A DNA stretch of 64,000 nucleotides from Morinoia aosen (GCA_030386875.1 CM059559.1:62634392-62698391), one strand, 5' to 3'. Counted from the stretch's first letter, positions 45,114-56,865 are shown. Program-made: numbers and translations. The notes: a model not told the origin generated them from the letters alone.

Positions 45114-45539
45114 CAAGGAGCTTTAATGGAATGGAGGCGGCATCGCTATCTTTTGCCAGTCAAGCGAGTGAAGCCAATTTTGCCGACCCAAGCCCCGCCC
45201 ACCCGGCATTGGGTCCCAGTGTGGAGGTGGTGTTGCAGTGGAGGGGTAGCACCACCTCCATCATCAGCGACTGAAGACTGCGCTGTTAAATGGCAGACTT
45301 GCGCTACTCCGTGCTATACGTTTTTTTCTTAGGCATATATTTCATTTGCGTCCTTGAAACGCGTTATATTGAAAAAACTCGTACTTGACCGCAGCTTGGA
45401 TAAGCGGCGCCCTACCACGCTGAGTGTCTGACACGCACTGAGCCCCATCTCCGTTTGTGTGCCCGTATACCCTACAGCTACCGAAAATTGGCTTCACTTT
45501 AGAGCGCTGATGCCGCCTCCATTCCATTAAAGCTCCTTG
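45114..45539. mobile_element. hAT-type MITE, 426 bp
   Basis: An exact 8-bp duplication GTTAGGAG (45,106-45,113 and 45,540-45,547) flanks a 426-bp element. The terminal inverted repeats start CAAGGAGCTTTAATGGAATG and match for about 32 bp. A weaker match (GTGAAGCCAATTTT) continues inside to about 60 bp. The centre is GC-rich and non-coding. The 8-bp duplication fits hAT. Confidence 0.8.
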
Positions 45540-45547
45540 GTTAGGAG

Positions 45548-46260
45548 TATGGAGGCTGTTTATCTACGCGTAGTTCGGTTAAATTTGAAACGCAGGGAAC
45601 GTTTTCGTTTCAAAAATATAGTTGTTCAAAACCTAATGAAACAAAAAAATTGTAACACGTTTGCTTCAGTTACTTAAATGTATTCAAATTCACATTAACT
45701 GCCCTCTTGCTGTTGATAGCTAAGCAATGAATGTCCTAAACATGAAGAGCACAGCAGCTACTTCACTTCAGACAGTCACAAAATTCAAACTACCGCGATG
45801 CACGCCTGACTCATGCTGCACCGTGGCTGCGGCCGAGCTTAACGTATCGCACACAAGACGTCCGACTCAAGGGCTGCATCCTGCATCAGCAATAAATCGA
45901 TTTGTCGTTAAAATTACCCCTCAAAAATAGTTTTATATGTGTTTTTGACAATTTAAATAGGTTTTTCACACAACTGAATTATTTTTGCTGAATAAAACTA
46001 TAATTTGTGATTTCTTTCAGTTGATTGATGTCAATACCGGATTTTGAAATCAGACTAAACAACCACATACGCTACGTTCATCTGAGCAGCAGATACTGTA
46101 TATGCGTGCTTGAAAAATTGCACGAAACGCTTTACTCAAAGAATGATGCATGCCAAATGGGTTATATGGTAGGAATAGGCCTACTCAATACCATCATAAC
46201 GAAATTAAGTCATTTCTATCATCTATATAAATAACTTTATAAATAACTTTATATCTTTAT
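45548..46260. other. No recognised gene
   Basis: A short ATG frame at 45,727-45,930 (67 codons) and one at 46,028-46,234 have no known motif. No repeat was found. Confidence 0.4.
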
Positions 46261-46263
46261 ATC

Positions 46264-46397
46264 CTCTTAATTCTTAAACAATTTATTTATTTACCACAGG
46301 AGATACAGAGGTAGAATGTTTCTTAAGTCTAATACAATGGTCAGAGTTGAGTATAGCTACCTGTGGGCCCGAATAAGTTCAGCGACTTCTAGGGCAT
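46264..46397 (-). repeat. 3' end fragment of the minus-strand LINE family
   Basis: The stretch shares a string of words with 51,690-51,785, in the same orientation: TACAATGGTCA, GAGTATAGC and TGTGGGCCCGAATAAGTTCA. The match stops sharply after GCGACTTCT and GGCAT. It is read as a severely 5'-truncated copy of the element at 51.7-55.1 kb. Confidence 0.6.
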
Positions 46398-46399
46398 AA

Positions 46400-47640
46400 G
46401 CTCGCAATTCAATATACAAATAGACATTTATTGCTATAGTAACATATGACAAACGATGTTAGCATTTTTTTTGTAAAAACTAGCCCTTCGAAACTCATTG
46501 AACGACTGAAAAAACTAGAACTGTGAACCTGCGAATACAGTAATTCTGAATATATATACATATTATTGTAACGTATTCATATTTCTTCATATCTGTCATA
46601 TATATCTGCACTCATTAATGACTGAAATAACTATTCATTAACTTTATTGGTACATTTTATGCAAATTACTCCGTTTTCTTGGCGTACGATATCAAGCCAA
46701 TGTTTGGGCAATGATAATTTATACTTTTACAAATTTTATTAAATTACGATATTTTAATTCATATGAGATAGTTTCCACTTATGTGAATATCGTACATAGA
46801 TACATACACTGTTAGTTCATTATTAGAAATATAACTATTTACTACATTGTCCCAATTACAAGTTGATATAATAAATAAATATATATTTTTTTGATATTGT
46901 CTTACTATTAGCCTATTATTGTAATCCAAGATTCCAATATCAGGCCAAAAAATAATTATCAACCCAATATTGACCTAATAATTTCTTGCTACCTGGGTAT
47001 GTTTATCATTTTAAATGAAACGACAAACAGTTGAAGTGTTTAGAATTAATATTTCTCCATGTACTGTTGAACCCCATCATGTATAATCACAGCATGAAAT
47101 ACAGTATTCACCTCCGTTACATAAATAATAATTTTATGATATTGTTGAAATGTATTTGGCTACGCCTGTGCATTTATATCCCAACAAGTTAAATATAATT
47201 GAAACGTTCCACAATACACCTCGGCAATTTGATGCACTTTCACTCGACCATAGAGTTGATCATATTTTAAAACGGGAAGTAAACTATTGGCATGAGTCAT
47301 ATTTACCGTATTTGGTTTGGGTGCACATTTAGAACCAGTTGCTGCAGCTACTGACGATCTGCGATAAGGATTAATTTATGCAATTGAGAATTAACCACAA
47401 ATGCAGAGCAGTAATTATTGAATGGGAGAGGGCATGAGAAACAAGTGTCAGAAAAACACGGTATCAGCGATTCTGAGCCAGATGGCCGTCCTTGGCCAAG
47501 TCAACCTCGAATCGCTACTAGATGCCGCGAATTAAAGACGGTGTATGGACGGGAGGCCACGGATGGCAGTGCCAATCATAACATGCTCGTAAATTGGGCG
47601 GTGTACCGTTGTTTTATCGGTCGGATGGCCGAATGACCAA
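46400..47640. other. No recognised gene
   Basis: AT-rich sequence, with a slightly GC-richer patch at 47,420-47,640. Short open frames there show no motif. The patch borders the inverted Penelope-like segment. Confidence 0.4.
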
Positions 47641-47704
47641 TAAATCGCGGATAATAAGCCCTGTCGACCATATTCCACCGGTGCACCGTCCTCGATTTTC
47701 AATA

Positions 47705-48774
47705 GGGTTTGGATGAGAGTTCGAATGCCGCAGAGTTTAAAACGGGTCGCACAGAAGCTAAAATAACTTGTACTTAAACCCGAGAATCTGCCTTTCCTAT
47801 AAACAGAACATTGGAAAGTATTATCAATTCTGCTAACATTGACGTCCAGAAACGGTAAACGGCTGTTCGTTTCATCTTCCCTGGTAAAATTAATATTCTT
47901 ATGACGAGAATTCTAATAGTTGAGAAAAAGGTCCGCATGAGATCTCTCTTTGAATAGAACAAATGTATCGTCTACATACCTTTTTGTAAAAAAAACGGTT
48001 TAAAAAGATTAGGACAGTCATTTAACCAGCTTTCCTCATGATAGCACATAAAAATATTGGCGAAATTTGGACCGAGAGGTAAACCCATGCCCAATCTGTC
48101 TACCAGCTGGAAATATTTGTTCTTGAAGCTGAAAAAGCAATTGCAAACAGCCAGGTCTAACAGTTTCTGCATAATCTTACAGGAAAACCCCATGAATACC
48201 GAACAATTTGAGAATAATTTGGCTAAACAGATTTCAATGGTTTCAAACAACGGAACATTGGTAAACAAATTATCTACGTCAAACGAAGCCATGAACAGTT
48301 CATCAGTGATATAAAAGTCTGATAAGCTTTCTTCGAAAGATCTTGAGTTGTCAACGGTATAAGAATTCGTAGTAAAGGGTTTAAGATTGGAACAAAAAAT
48401 TAAGCTAGATTAAAACTCGGGTTGTTAAACGCTGCAAAAATTGGCCTAAACTGAAATTTAAGGGAGAAATCTGGTTTATGGATTTTGGGGAGACCATACT
48501 GAGTAACGAGTCCTGAGCCCGTCGCACGGAGTCTGGCGTAATCCTCTTTAGAAAGAGAACCCTCTTTCTTTAAGCGTAGTAAAAAATTATTTATTTTATC
48601 CTCGATGCGCATAGAAAATTTCTGTATTGGCTCTGTAATTTCTTCAAATTTTCGATCCCCTGACAAAATATTATTCATGCTCTCAATGTACCTAACCCTA
48701 TCAACCAAGATCACACCTTTACCCTTATCAGGCCTAGAAATAATAATATCCTTATTGGAAGCCAGATTCTTCAA
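47705..48774 (-). pseudogene. Penelope-like reverse transcriptase (inverted)
   Basis: The first piece (48,774-48,400) holds DIIISRPDKGKGVILVDR and YGLPKIHKPD, both diagnostic of Penelope-like RTs. The second (48,292-47,972) holds ASFDVDNLFTNVPL and DRLGMGLPLGPNFANIF. A third region carries CRRYICSIQ-like and LILPGKMKRTAV-like remnants where RYVDDTFVLF and a PFLDV block would normally be, and then SFCATRFKLCGIRTLIQ at about 47,715-47,765. There is one frameshift between 48,400 and 48,292 and several stops. The catalytic YVDD is not readable, so it is inactive. Confidence 0.75.
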
Positions 48775-48837
48775 AAGTAATATATCGTTTTTAGAAAAAG
48801 TTGCAGAGAAAATTTTGAAAGATTCAATTCTATTCTA

Positions 48838-49188
48838 GTCAACAATTTCACAATCGGTTCCCTTTTCCGCTTTAAGGATACGCTGCCCACTGCTATGTGC
48901 TCCTCTGTGGCTTACCAGTGTAGTTGTTCACGTTGTGAATCACAGTACATAGGTTCCACTTGTCGTACACTTATGTCCAGAGTAGCCGAGCACGCTGGGC
49001 GCAGCTGTAGAACCGCTCGTCCACTGGGTTCTCCTTCACTGTCCTCTGTTCGATCCCATGCGGAAAACTGTAACGTCCCTGTTTCCGTGAATCATTTTAA
49101 AATCCTTGCAGGTGCCCCTCACATGATTGATTTACGCATCCTCGAGTCCCTTTACATCTTTAAGCTCAGACTCAGAGTTTCTAAATGA
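48838..49188 (+). pseudogene. GIY-YIG nuclease end of second Penelope-like copy
   Basis: The frame repeats the nuclease of the copy at 24.5-25.1 kb with few differences: FTIGSLFRFKDTLPTAMCSS, CSCSRCESQYIGSTCRT, SRVAEHAGRSC, HFKILAGAPHMIDLRILESL. The end differs (FKLRLRVSK then stop), through a small indel after LYIFKLR. The CxxC, YIG and ESLYI residues are kept. It is joined directly to the inverted RT segment, so it cannot form a normal polyprotein. Confidence 0.8.
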
Positions 49189-49366
49189 TGCTCAGAGTGC
49201 GTTTCCTCTTCTCGTTGCAAATACATGATCATTAGTTTAGGTCTTTTAATTGTTTAAAGTTTTTTTTTAGTTTTAGATTCTGTTTAGGTTGGAGTATTCT
49301 TTTGCATAATGTAGTTTTAATTTACTCATATCCGCTTTGTTTTGTTCCAGAATTTTTTTTCCTTTC

Positions 49367-49394
49367 CTGAAGATGAACTGCTTAGTTCGAAACG
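49367..49394 (+). promoter_or_regulatory. Hairpin motif of Penelope-type 3' end
   Basis: CTGAAGAT, stem GAACT/AGTTC with loop GCTT, then GAAACG. It lies about 180 bases downstream of the nuclease frame. It matches the hammerhead ribozyme core (CUGANGA ... GAAA) except for an extra U before stem II. Confidence 0.6.
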
Positions 49395-49489
49395 TTCAAT
49401 TTTATTCATTTAGACTTAACTATTTGTAATAATGAAATGGCAATTCGTCCAGCGATTTTCACCTTACTCTTCATTTTAAAAATACTCAA

Positions 49490-50122
49490 AATGTTATTTT
49501 ACGATCAAGGCAAATGATTTCTAATAAAATTTCAAAACATATATATAATTTAAACAACACGTTTAAAATATGTCATTAACTAGTTACAGTACTTGAATCT
49601 CTGCGAGTACAGGGTGATGCTTCAAGTTCTAAGTATTTACAAAGTCTTTAAAATAATTCTTCAGAATATAAAGTTGGTTCATATTCAACGTGAGAGTCAC
49701 TTTCGCATTCACACATCCTATCTGTGCGACCGCGTGCACACCGACATGCGACCGGTTTCCACTGAACCGTAATGATACCGGAACACTTCGTGCCTGGAAA
49801 CGCATTCACTTTCATGCACGCGGCGCGTTACACAAACATGCGACCGGTTAGAACTGAACTGTAAAAGAATGCCTGTTCTGAGGCATTAATTGTTAGTTTT
49901 TACTGCCGACACCCAATGGAAGAGTTTTTTATAACATCCACCTCAAGCAGTGAATGTGCACAAATATACGGAGCTGACTGCGACCATACGGTCACTCAGA
50001 CCCGAGGCTTCATCCAAATGAGTAAGCATTTTTTACCTTTCTACAGTTGTTCTATTGGATCCTAACTCACATGCTCTGATATTTTGCGTAATAACATGCT
50101 TATTTATTGTGGTACGTACTTT
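49490..50122. other. No recognised gene
   Basis: A GC-richer patch at 49,720-49,860 contains ACATGCGACCGGTT twice (49,743 and 49,838). Nothing else is recognised. Confidence 0.4.
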
Positions 50123-50126
50123 TTAA

Positions 50127-51231
50127 GGGGGTCAACCCAAGCGATTTTAAATTGTAATCCGATTCATTTGAAATTCGGCCAGTGTATGAATTTTTTGGAA
50201 AAAACATAGTTACTCAGATAACTTTTTTCGATTTATGCCTGATTTTTGAAAAATACGAAATATTAGTATTTTGGTACATTTTTATGGATATTTCATAGGA
50301 ATTTAAGTCATTGAGTTTTTATGCTAGAACAGAACCAAAGACAGTTTTAGAATCCTTGAAGCATTGCAAACAAAGTTACTGTCTCAAATTTTCCATTTGA
50401 AACTTTCCGTTTTTTACATACGATATTTCATCACTAATTAACTATACGCAAATTTTGGGTTCTGAGCTATGCTAAAAAAATTATATGGGTAATTATAGTG
50501 GAAAAAAGAGACCGTAACTTTGTTAGGAATGTTTCAAGGATTCTAAAACTGTCTAAGTTTTTTTATAGCATAAAAACGCACTGACTCTTATTCTTTTGAA
50601 TGTTGAAAATAAGGGTTGTTAATTAGGCATAAATAAATTTTTAGCTGAACTGTAATATTTTGGACAATTTATGTAATAGAATTCTTTTTTCATTTTTATT
50701 TCGATAATCTCCATGCATAACTTCAAATTCACACTGTGAATTGCAATCTATGAGAAAATTTATTTTCATAAAAATTATGAACATTTATATTTGTAGTGTG
50801 ATTCTTATGAAATTTGACTATAATATGTAATTTATAAAACGAAACATAACTTCGTCCATTCATTTTTTTGGATTCAGGCCTTAGTTTTTTTGAAAAAATT
50901 GGACATATTGGTTTCATAGTTCAATTGTATTGATATATCAAAGGAATAGAACTCATTGACCTTTTATGCTAGAACAAACCCAGAGACAGTTTTAGAATTC
51001 TTGAAGGATTGTAAACAAAGTTACGCTTTCAAATTTTCCATTTCCGTTTTTTTTTACAAATTAGGTCGAAAATTCAAGATTTCTGGTCCCCTGACATCCC
51101 CCTGAGGAGAGGGATCTAGTTTTCGTGGCGCTATAAAATTTTAGGACCGAATAGTCCACCACCTAAGGGTCCTTTTTCAACAACAACAAAAAAAGGGTTC
51201 ATCAGACCGCCAGGGGCCTGGGTTGACCTCC
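50127..51231 (+). mobile_element. Family-1 TTAA element, copy 4
   Basis: A 1105-bp copy with TTAA at 50,123-50,126 and TTCA (one change) at 51,232-51,235. Termini are GGGGGTCAACCCAAG and TGGGTTGACCTCC, again matching each other but not the other copies. The internal inverted pair around AAAGACAGTTTTAGAATCCT (50,335) and GGATTCTAAAACTGTC (50,538) is kept. One C/G unit is present near 51,090. Confidence 0.8.
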
Positions 51232-52466
51232 TTCATACAGTTATAAACTAACCTAATAATACTCGTTATGTGTTTATTTATATATTTATTTATAGATTTG
51301 TTTGATTCCACTTCTTATACTTCGCTATCACGCTCATAAGGATAGCTATGATGACCGTGTCTGTGATACGAGTTGAACCGATGTACAAATAAAATTATAG
51401 TATTTATCATGAGTACAGTTAGGATGAATATATTTGCTTATCATCCAAATCTGGAATTTTTTTGGAAGAAAGGTATTATATCCCGTCATTTTTTGAAAGG
51501 CTTGGCACACTAGTACAGTTATAATGCTCCTATAAGTAAATTTCACACATCGCTCAATTATATTTGTTCATTATTTTATACGTGGTTTCTATGTACTCTA
51601 AACTGTATTTTAACATAAATTTATTACTCATTACAGTGACGCTTCCGAAACGTAAGCAATTTAAACAATTTAAAACATTTATTTAACATAGATGATACAG
51701 AAGTAGAATCTTTCTCAAGTCTAGTACAATGGTCAAATTTGAGTATAGCGACTTGTGGGCCCGAATAAGTTCAGCGACTTCTGTGGCATCCTACCATCAA
51801 CGTTATTCTAAGGTGTACAATATTGTTTATCCTAATTCACTTAACCAAGATTCGCATTTGACTGATCAATGAATAATTTAACTTGATATTAGATGCTTCA
51901 TTTTACAATATAGTTCATATAGACTAGATTTAACAGTATATTCGATTAACAATGTAAGAGCAGAATGAAGATCGGCAATATTAACCTTGGCAAATTACAT
52001 TATTAGGAATAAATTACATATAGGAGATAAAGTTTGACTTGGTGATCTTACACGACTAGTCGTCTGATAGGAATTGAGACTCAAGATTTCTTTTAAATAC
52101 CTTGTAAGAATTACTTTCACGTATCTCTGCAGAAATTGAGTTCCAAGTTTTAGTTCCATCGAATAGAATTCTGTGTTGCGACCGGGCCTTTGAATAATAA
52201 GAAAGCATTAAATTACTTCTATTTCGCGTTAAATGGTCATGATGACCAGTTTTCGCAGTTAATAATTGTTTTATGCTATTGTCGCCATCATTTGTTAATG
52301 CTTTGTAAATGAAATTAGAAATAGAGATTTTGTCCTGAAGTTCAAGTATTTGTAAATTTTTGAACGAATCATTTGTGTGGGCATTATATTCTAGATTCTT
52401 TACCGCTCTGATGGCTCTTTTTTGCAGGGTAAAAATTATATTGGTTTTATTTTTATCAGCTCCGTG

Positions 52467-53382
52467 TTATGCTTCTATTCCGTATTGCAAGTATGGTGAA
52501 ATGAGCGTTCGGTAGAGCATTTGTAAAGCTGTTTCAGGCAGGTAATTTTTAACTTTATTCAGGATTCCGATGGATTTTGATAATTTAGAACTAATATGAG
52601 CGATTTGCTTTTTGAAGGTCAGATGTTCATTTATTATGATGCCCAGAAACTTACATGAGTTGGTTTCTTCCATTTCACCTTCGCCAATTTTTATGCGTGA
52701 GTGAGATATATCTTTCTTGTATGAGAATGTAATATACCTTGTTTAAGGCTTATTTTATTAGTTTTAAGCCACAATGAAACCTTATGGAGTTCATTATTTA
52801 TACTTTCGGCAATCATAGCGGGATTTTGGTTCGGAAGGACAGCATGAAGCGTGCTGTCATCCGCAAAAAGTATAAATTTGAAAAATGATGTAGATTTGAT
52901 ATCATTGATAAAAATCAGAAATAGAAGAGGCCCAAAAACAGATCCTTGTGAAACTCCATGGCTAATTGTCTGTGGGTCTGATTTAGCGTCGTCAATGACA
53001 ACGTATTGCATCCGATTTGTTGGGTATGATCTGAACCAATCATGGGCAACCCCTAGAATGCCATAACAGTGTAGCTTCGATAATAATATGTGATGGTCCA
53101 CACAATCGAATGCTTTTCGAAAGTCAAGAAATACGGAGACAACCAGCTTTCCTACGTCTATATTAGAATGAAGGTATTGTAAATGATTTAATACGGCTTG
53201 TGTTGTCGATTTTTTAGAACGAAAGCCTCATTGTTTGTCGTAGAGAAAAGATTTTTAATCAAAATACGAATACACTTTTTTACACACAATTTTTTCGAAT
53301 GTTTTGCTGATAATTGGTAGCACAGAGATAGGTCTATATTATTAATGCAATTTTTATCACCATTTTTGAAAATAGGGGTCAC
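52467..53382 (-). pseudogene. Reverse transcriptase of the second LINE
   Basis: The piece at 53,382-53,188 gives TPIFKNGDKNCINN at the start of the palm. The longest piece (53,101-52,691) gives MDHHILLSKLHCYGILGVAH, GVSQGSVFGPLLFLIFIND and FILFADDSTLHAVL, so the FADD catalytic pair is intact. The piece at 52,673-52,467 gives CKFLGIIINEHLTFKKQIAH and LYRTLISPYLQYGIE, the usual thumb region. Stops and shifts separate the three pieces. Confidence 0.8.
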
Positions 53383-53709
53383 TCAAGCAATTTTGAGAGA
53401 GTTGGAAGATACCATGAAAAAGTGATTGGTTGATAATATTATATATGCACGGTGCTATTATATCAGCTATAGCCTTAAGAACTTAAGCAGCGAATGTTTT
53501 TAATCCACTTGGTTTTCTTTTCTAGTGGCTTATGCACGTAATTACATCGGAGGGATTAGTTGGCGCGAAAAAGACAAAGTTGTTCACGGACATGGTCCTT
53601 GTATTGCAAGTGGTCTGTAGGTTGACTAAAGACACTATCGGTCATGTTTTTCCCTATGTTTACAAAAAAGTTGTTAAACACTGTTGCAATATATTTTCCT
53701 CGAAAAATT

Positions 53710-53994
53710 TTACATTTTCGTGAACGATGGATTCAATTGTTTTTGTAGCATTATTATTCGGTTAATAGTATCAATTAAGCAGGCGCCAAGTTTTTTTAAT
53801 ATTAGTTTTGTATTCAGTAAATTTGTTTTTTTCCAAGTGTTTTTGTAAAAATAGTTTTGTTTCGATGTTCGTATTTGATTTGTCACATGATTCCTGAATC
53901 TGTTATACGTTTCTTTAGATATTCGTCCTTCGTATAGTAAGGCTAGGTACGCTTGACGTATCTTTATATTGATCACGATATCTACAGTAATCAA
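53710..53994 (-). pseudogene. Endonuclease-RT linker of the second LINE
   Basis: An open piece with IKIRQAYLALLYEGRISKET then YNRFRNHVTNQIRTSKQNYF fits the basic linker that precedes the RT in CR1/L2-like proteins (a Y..FRN.VT..IR..K..Y block). It has no catalytic role that I can name. Confidence 0.55.
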
Positions 53995-54143
53995 GGCTTT
54001 TGTCTATTTTTTTGGCGTAATTATGCGGGTGATTATTGGACAACACTGGTTGTATGCGGTCGTTATAATTTCAGGTTAATTTAGTATTGCTTCATCAATG
54101 TTAGTGCATTATTGTCCAGTTCATAGATGTCAAATGATGGCAT

Positions 54144-55062
54144 TTATTCTTCTAGAACTGTTCGCATTGTTCCCAAGTTATTTGCGTTTACACTCCGATA
54201 TGAAAAAGTCTCAGCCTGTGAGCTGGTACAAGGACTATAGACATTTTTCTTGATGAGAAACACCGAGATATGGTCAGATAAGTCAGAAATTATTATTCCT
54301 GTAGGAAAATCAGTCGGATCTAACATAAAAATATTATCGAGCAGCGTAGCAGATTCTGATGTATATGCGTGTAGGTTTCGTGATGATTGGAATGAAGGAC
54401 GTAGACTGAAAAACATTTATGAAGTTTGAGATTTGCTCACAGCTTCCATATTGTAGAAGATCGCAGTTGAAATCCGCGCATATTATTATGTCATTGTATA
54501 GACTTGTTAAACTGAGATATTATGCTTTGAAGCTCGTTCAGGAAAGAGACTTACAAGCTGTTGGGCCCTATATACAGTTCCAAGTATAATTCGTTTACCA
54601 TTTTTCGTTAGTTCTATAAATAGACTCTCAATATGTTCACGGTTCATAGTTGTACTTAAAATGATTTTTTTAAGTTATGTGTTTAGAAATGTACGTACTG
54701 ATGCCACCGCCACGTTTGTTATTACGGAGTGAAAGATGGCTATTATAGTTCTGAATTTGAATCAGGTCTTTGGTTGAGTCATCTAGCCAACTTTCGGTGA
54801 AACTAAGAACATCAAAATTGCTGTTCAGATCAGTGAAAGTACAAGATATTTCATCTATTTTCGGATAAATGAACCTACAGTTCCCACATAATATGGCAAA
54901 ATTTAAGCAGGTTTTTCTCATCGATTCATTGATTTTTTTAATATTTAGGTATTTACAATTTCCAGTTGTATTTAAGTTTGGATGCGGTCTATTCAAATGA
55001 TTGAGATCTGGATCAATATTATCGAATACATCAACATGGTCAGTCATAAAAATTAATAACAA
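54144..55062 (-). pseudogene. AP-type endonuclease of the second LINE
   Basis: The piece at 55,062-54,670 contains FDVLSFTESWLDDS (catalytic Glu) and NNKRGGGISTYIS. The piece at 54,416-54,144 contains ATLLDNIFM and IIISDLSDHISVF (catalytic Asp/His). The intervening GDFN block lies in a damaged stretch near 54,480. The frame is lost in between. Confidence 0.7.
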
Positions 55063-55079
55063 GTAAGTAAAATGTGGCG

Positions 55080-55745
55080 AAAAAAATAAAAAGATGGTAC
55101 AGACTACAGGGTTAAGATAAAAATGAAGCCACTCCTACTTATAATGAAATTCAAAAAAGTAAAGAGAAACTAAAACATACAGAGATTATTGGTCTAAATT
55201 GTCTAAAATCTGGTATGATTTCATAAGGAGAGCGCCAATTCAGTCCATGAGCCGGAGCATTAGGGATATCAAATTAAAAATAAATTACGTAAAAGGTAAG
55301 AAGAATACCTAGACGAATTCGGGATGGGAAAGTGAAGAAAAGTTCAATCAAAATAAACGAATGAAAAGCATATACCTTCTGGTGCTCGTGGGAGGGAAAA
55401 TACCATTACGCAAACAGAGGCAAGAGGAGAAATCCAAATTACGTTTTTTCCAGCGGTGCAGAAAATTCTAACTTCAGTCATCATCTAGATCTTCAACTGT
55501 ATCTAGGATGCTTGCTACAATGAATGTCAACGAACTCGTAGGAATGATGAAAAAGTGTCTGCAGAGGTTTGAAGTTTTGAAAACACTACTTATTTATCTA
55601 AACGATAATGTTTATGAAGAATTGGATTTTATAAGTAAATTATCCAAAAAGAAAGTAATTAATAAATTTCAGTGGATTTATATCAAACTCTACTGATATT
55701 TAGAAAAGAAATCAATATCCTGAAGAGAAGAGGGTTGCAAATAAC
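55080..55745. other. No recognised gene
   Basis: A short frame at 55,508-55,696 (62 codons) is unrecognised. It may belong to the Polinton relic that follows. Confidence 0.35.
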
Positions 55746-55748
55746 TAT

Positions 55749-56120
55749 TTGTCAGAAGTAAATGAACAAACAGCTACGCAAACTATTACTGGAGATAAAA
55801 TTCACGGAATAAAGAGTGATTTGAGTTACATAGAAACAAACTCAGGTAGGTTTCTCTTGAACAGAGTCTATGTGCAAGGAAAATTTTACAGTCATATTAA
55901 AAAATTGAAATTAGAAAATATAGAGATAGAATTTAAGCTGAAAAAGAGAAGCACATACAACTATATTTCATTTTATAATATTGTAACTAAATATCCAATA
56001 TTAATTCGTTTGAATACATCATATAGCAATAAATTAGAAAATAAGCGTATAATTTTATCTTTAATTACGACGTTTGAAGAGATTGACGACATTTGCAGTA
56101 AAAAAATCAAAGTTTTATAG
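55749..56120 (+). pseudogene. Unrecognised ORF next to the Polinton polymerase
   Basis: An uninterrupted 123-codon frame, rich in Lys, Ile and Asn, with no known domain. It starts at TTG; the first ATG is 12 bases further in another frame, so the real start is unknown. It lies on the same strand as the polymerase relic and upstream of the zinc-finger-like part. It could be a Polinton-borne gene or an N-terminal extension. I cannot assign a role. Confidence 0.35.
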
Positions 56121-56441
56121 CTCAATCGCGCATTATGTAATTTAATTGTTATTAATTGATACCAAATTTTTCGAAAAAGTTTCGTGTATTTTTTTCCAGG
56201 AACTCCTGGAAAAACTTAACAAATTTGAAATAAAATTTTGTACTATAGCCTAGAATGAATTCAGAAATTGATGTTGATATCTATTAGAAATAAAATCATC
56301 ACTTTCCCAAAATTTGTTAAACTCATATTGTAATAAAAATTGTAGATGATATATCATCAGATGTATATACATTATGTTACAGTGAAAATACACGACAACA
56401 TAGAAACTCGAAAAAACACACAAAGAAAGGATTGACATAAT

Positions 56442-56865
56442 TTGATCCTAAAAAAAGATAAAATACATTCAGATAAAAATCTTATGAAATTCAATAAACC
56501 ATTTAATGTATTCTGTAACGTCTGTAATGTATCTGTTAAGAACTTTAACAAACATGAGAAGACACTAACAGGTATGAAAAACACTAATAATATGTTAATA
56601 TCGAAAAATTCTTCACTCTACGTAAAAATAAGTTCGAAAATTATTGTGACATATGTAAAAAACGCCTGAAAAATATCTATAGTTATAGAAAATCATTGAA
56701 ACATTTCTGGAACGTGTATGGATGGAAATTTAGGCAAGTTACTAAAGCAATAAATAGAATGAGCTCACAGTATTATTGCGGAGATATTCCAATTGAGGAT
56801 AATGTTGTATTTCTCAGAAACATTACACCAGAAATTGAAACAGTAATAAGAAATGAAGCATGAAA
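56442..56865 (+). pseudogene. Zinc-finger-like N-terminal part of PolB relic
   Basis: Two C2H2-like modules follow each other in different frames: FCNVCNVSVKNFNKHEKTL (about 56,508-56,570) and YCDICKKRLKNIYSYRKSLKH (about 56,646-56,706). They are followed by SSQYYCGDIPIED and FLRNITPEIETVI. Such modules precede the polymerase domain in several arthropod Polinton-type PolB proteins. A frameshift at about 56,620 and a TGA at 56,861-56,863 break the reading frame. The relic continues to the right. Confidence 0.45.

Larger units (their letters stand above)
47705..49487. mobile_element. Penelope-like element with inverted 5' half
   Basis: The reverse transcriptase part (48,835 to 47,705) is on the minus strand. 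The GIY-YIG part and 3' tail (48,838 to 49,487) are on the plus strand, joined head to head near 48,836. An uninverted element has RT upstream of the nuclease on one strand. The arrangement equals the twin-priming inversions known from other target-primed retroelements. The RT-to-nuclease linker is missing or shortened. Confidence 0.7.
51690..55075 (-). mobile_element. Second non-LTR retrotransposon, CR1/L2-like, decayed
   Basis: Endonuclease, linker and reverse transcriptase motifs run right to left over 3.4 kb and are broken by many stops and shifts. The 3' end is near 51,690, because a second truncated copy at 46,264 shares the sequence there. The 5' limit near 55,075 is where recognisable coding sequence begins. 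The RT wording (KNGDKN..NN, GVSQGSVFGPLLFLIFINDI, FADDST) resembles CR1/L2-type elements; the clade is not certain. Confidence 0.7.
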
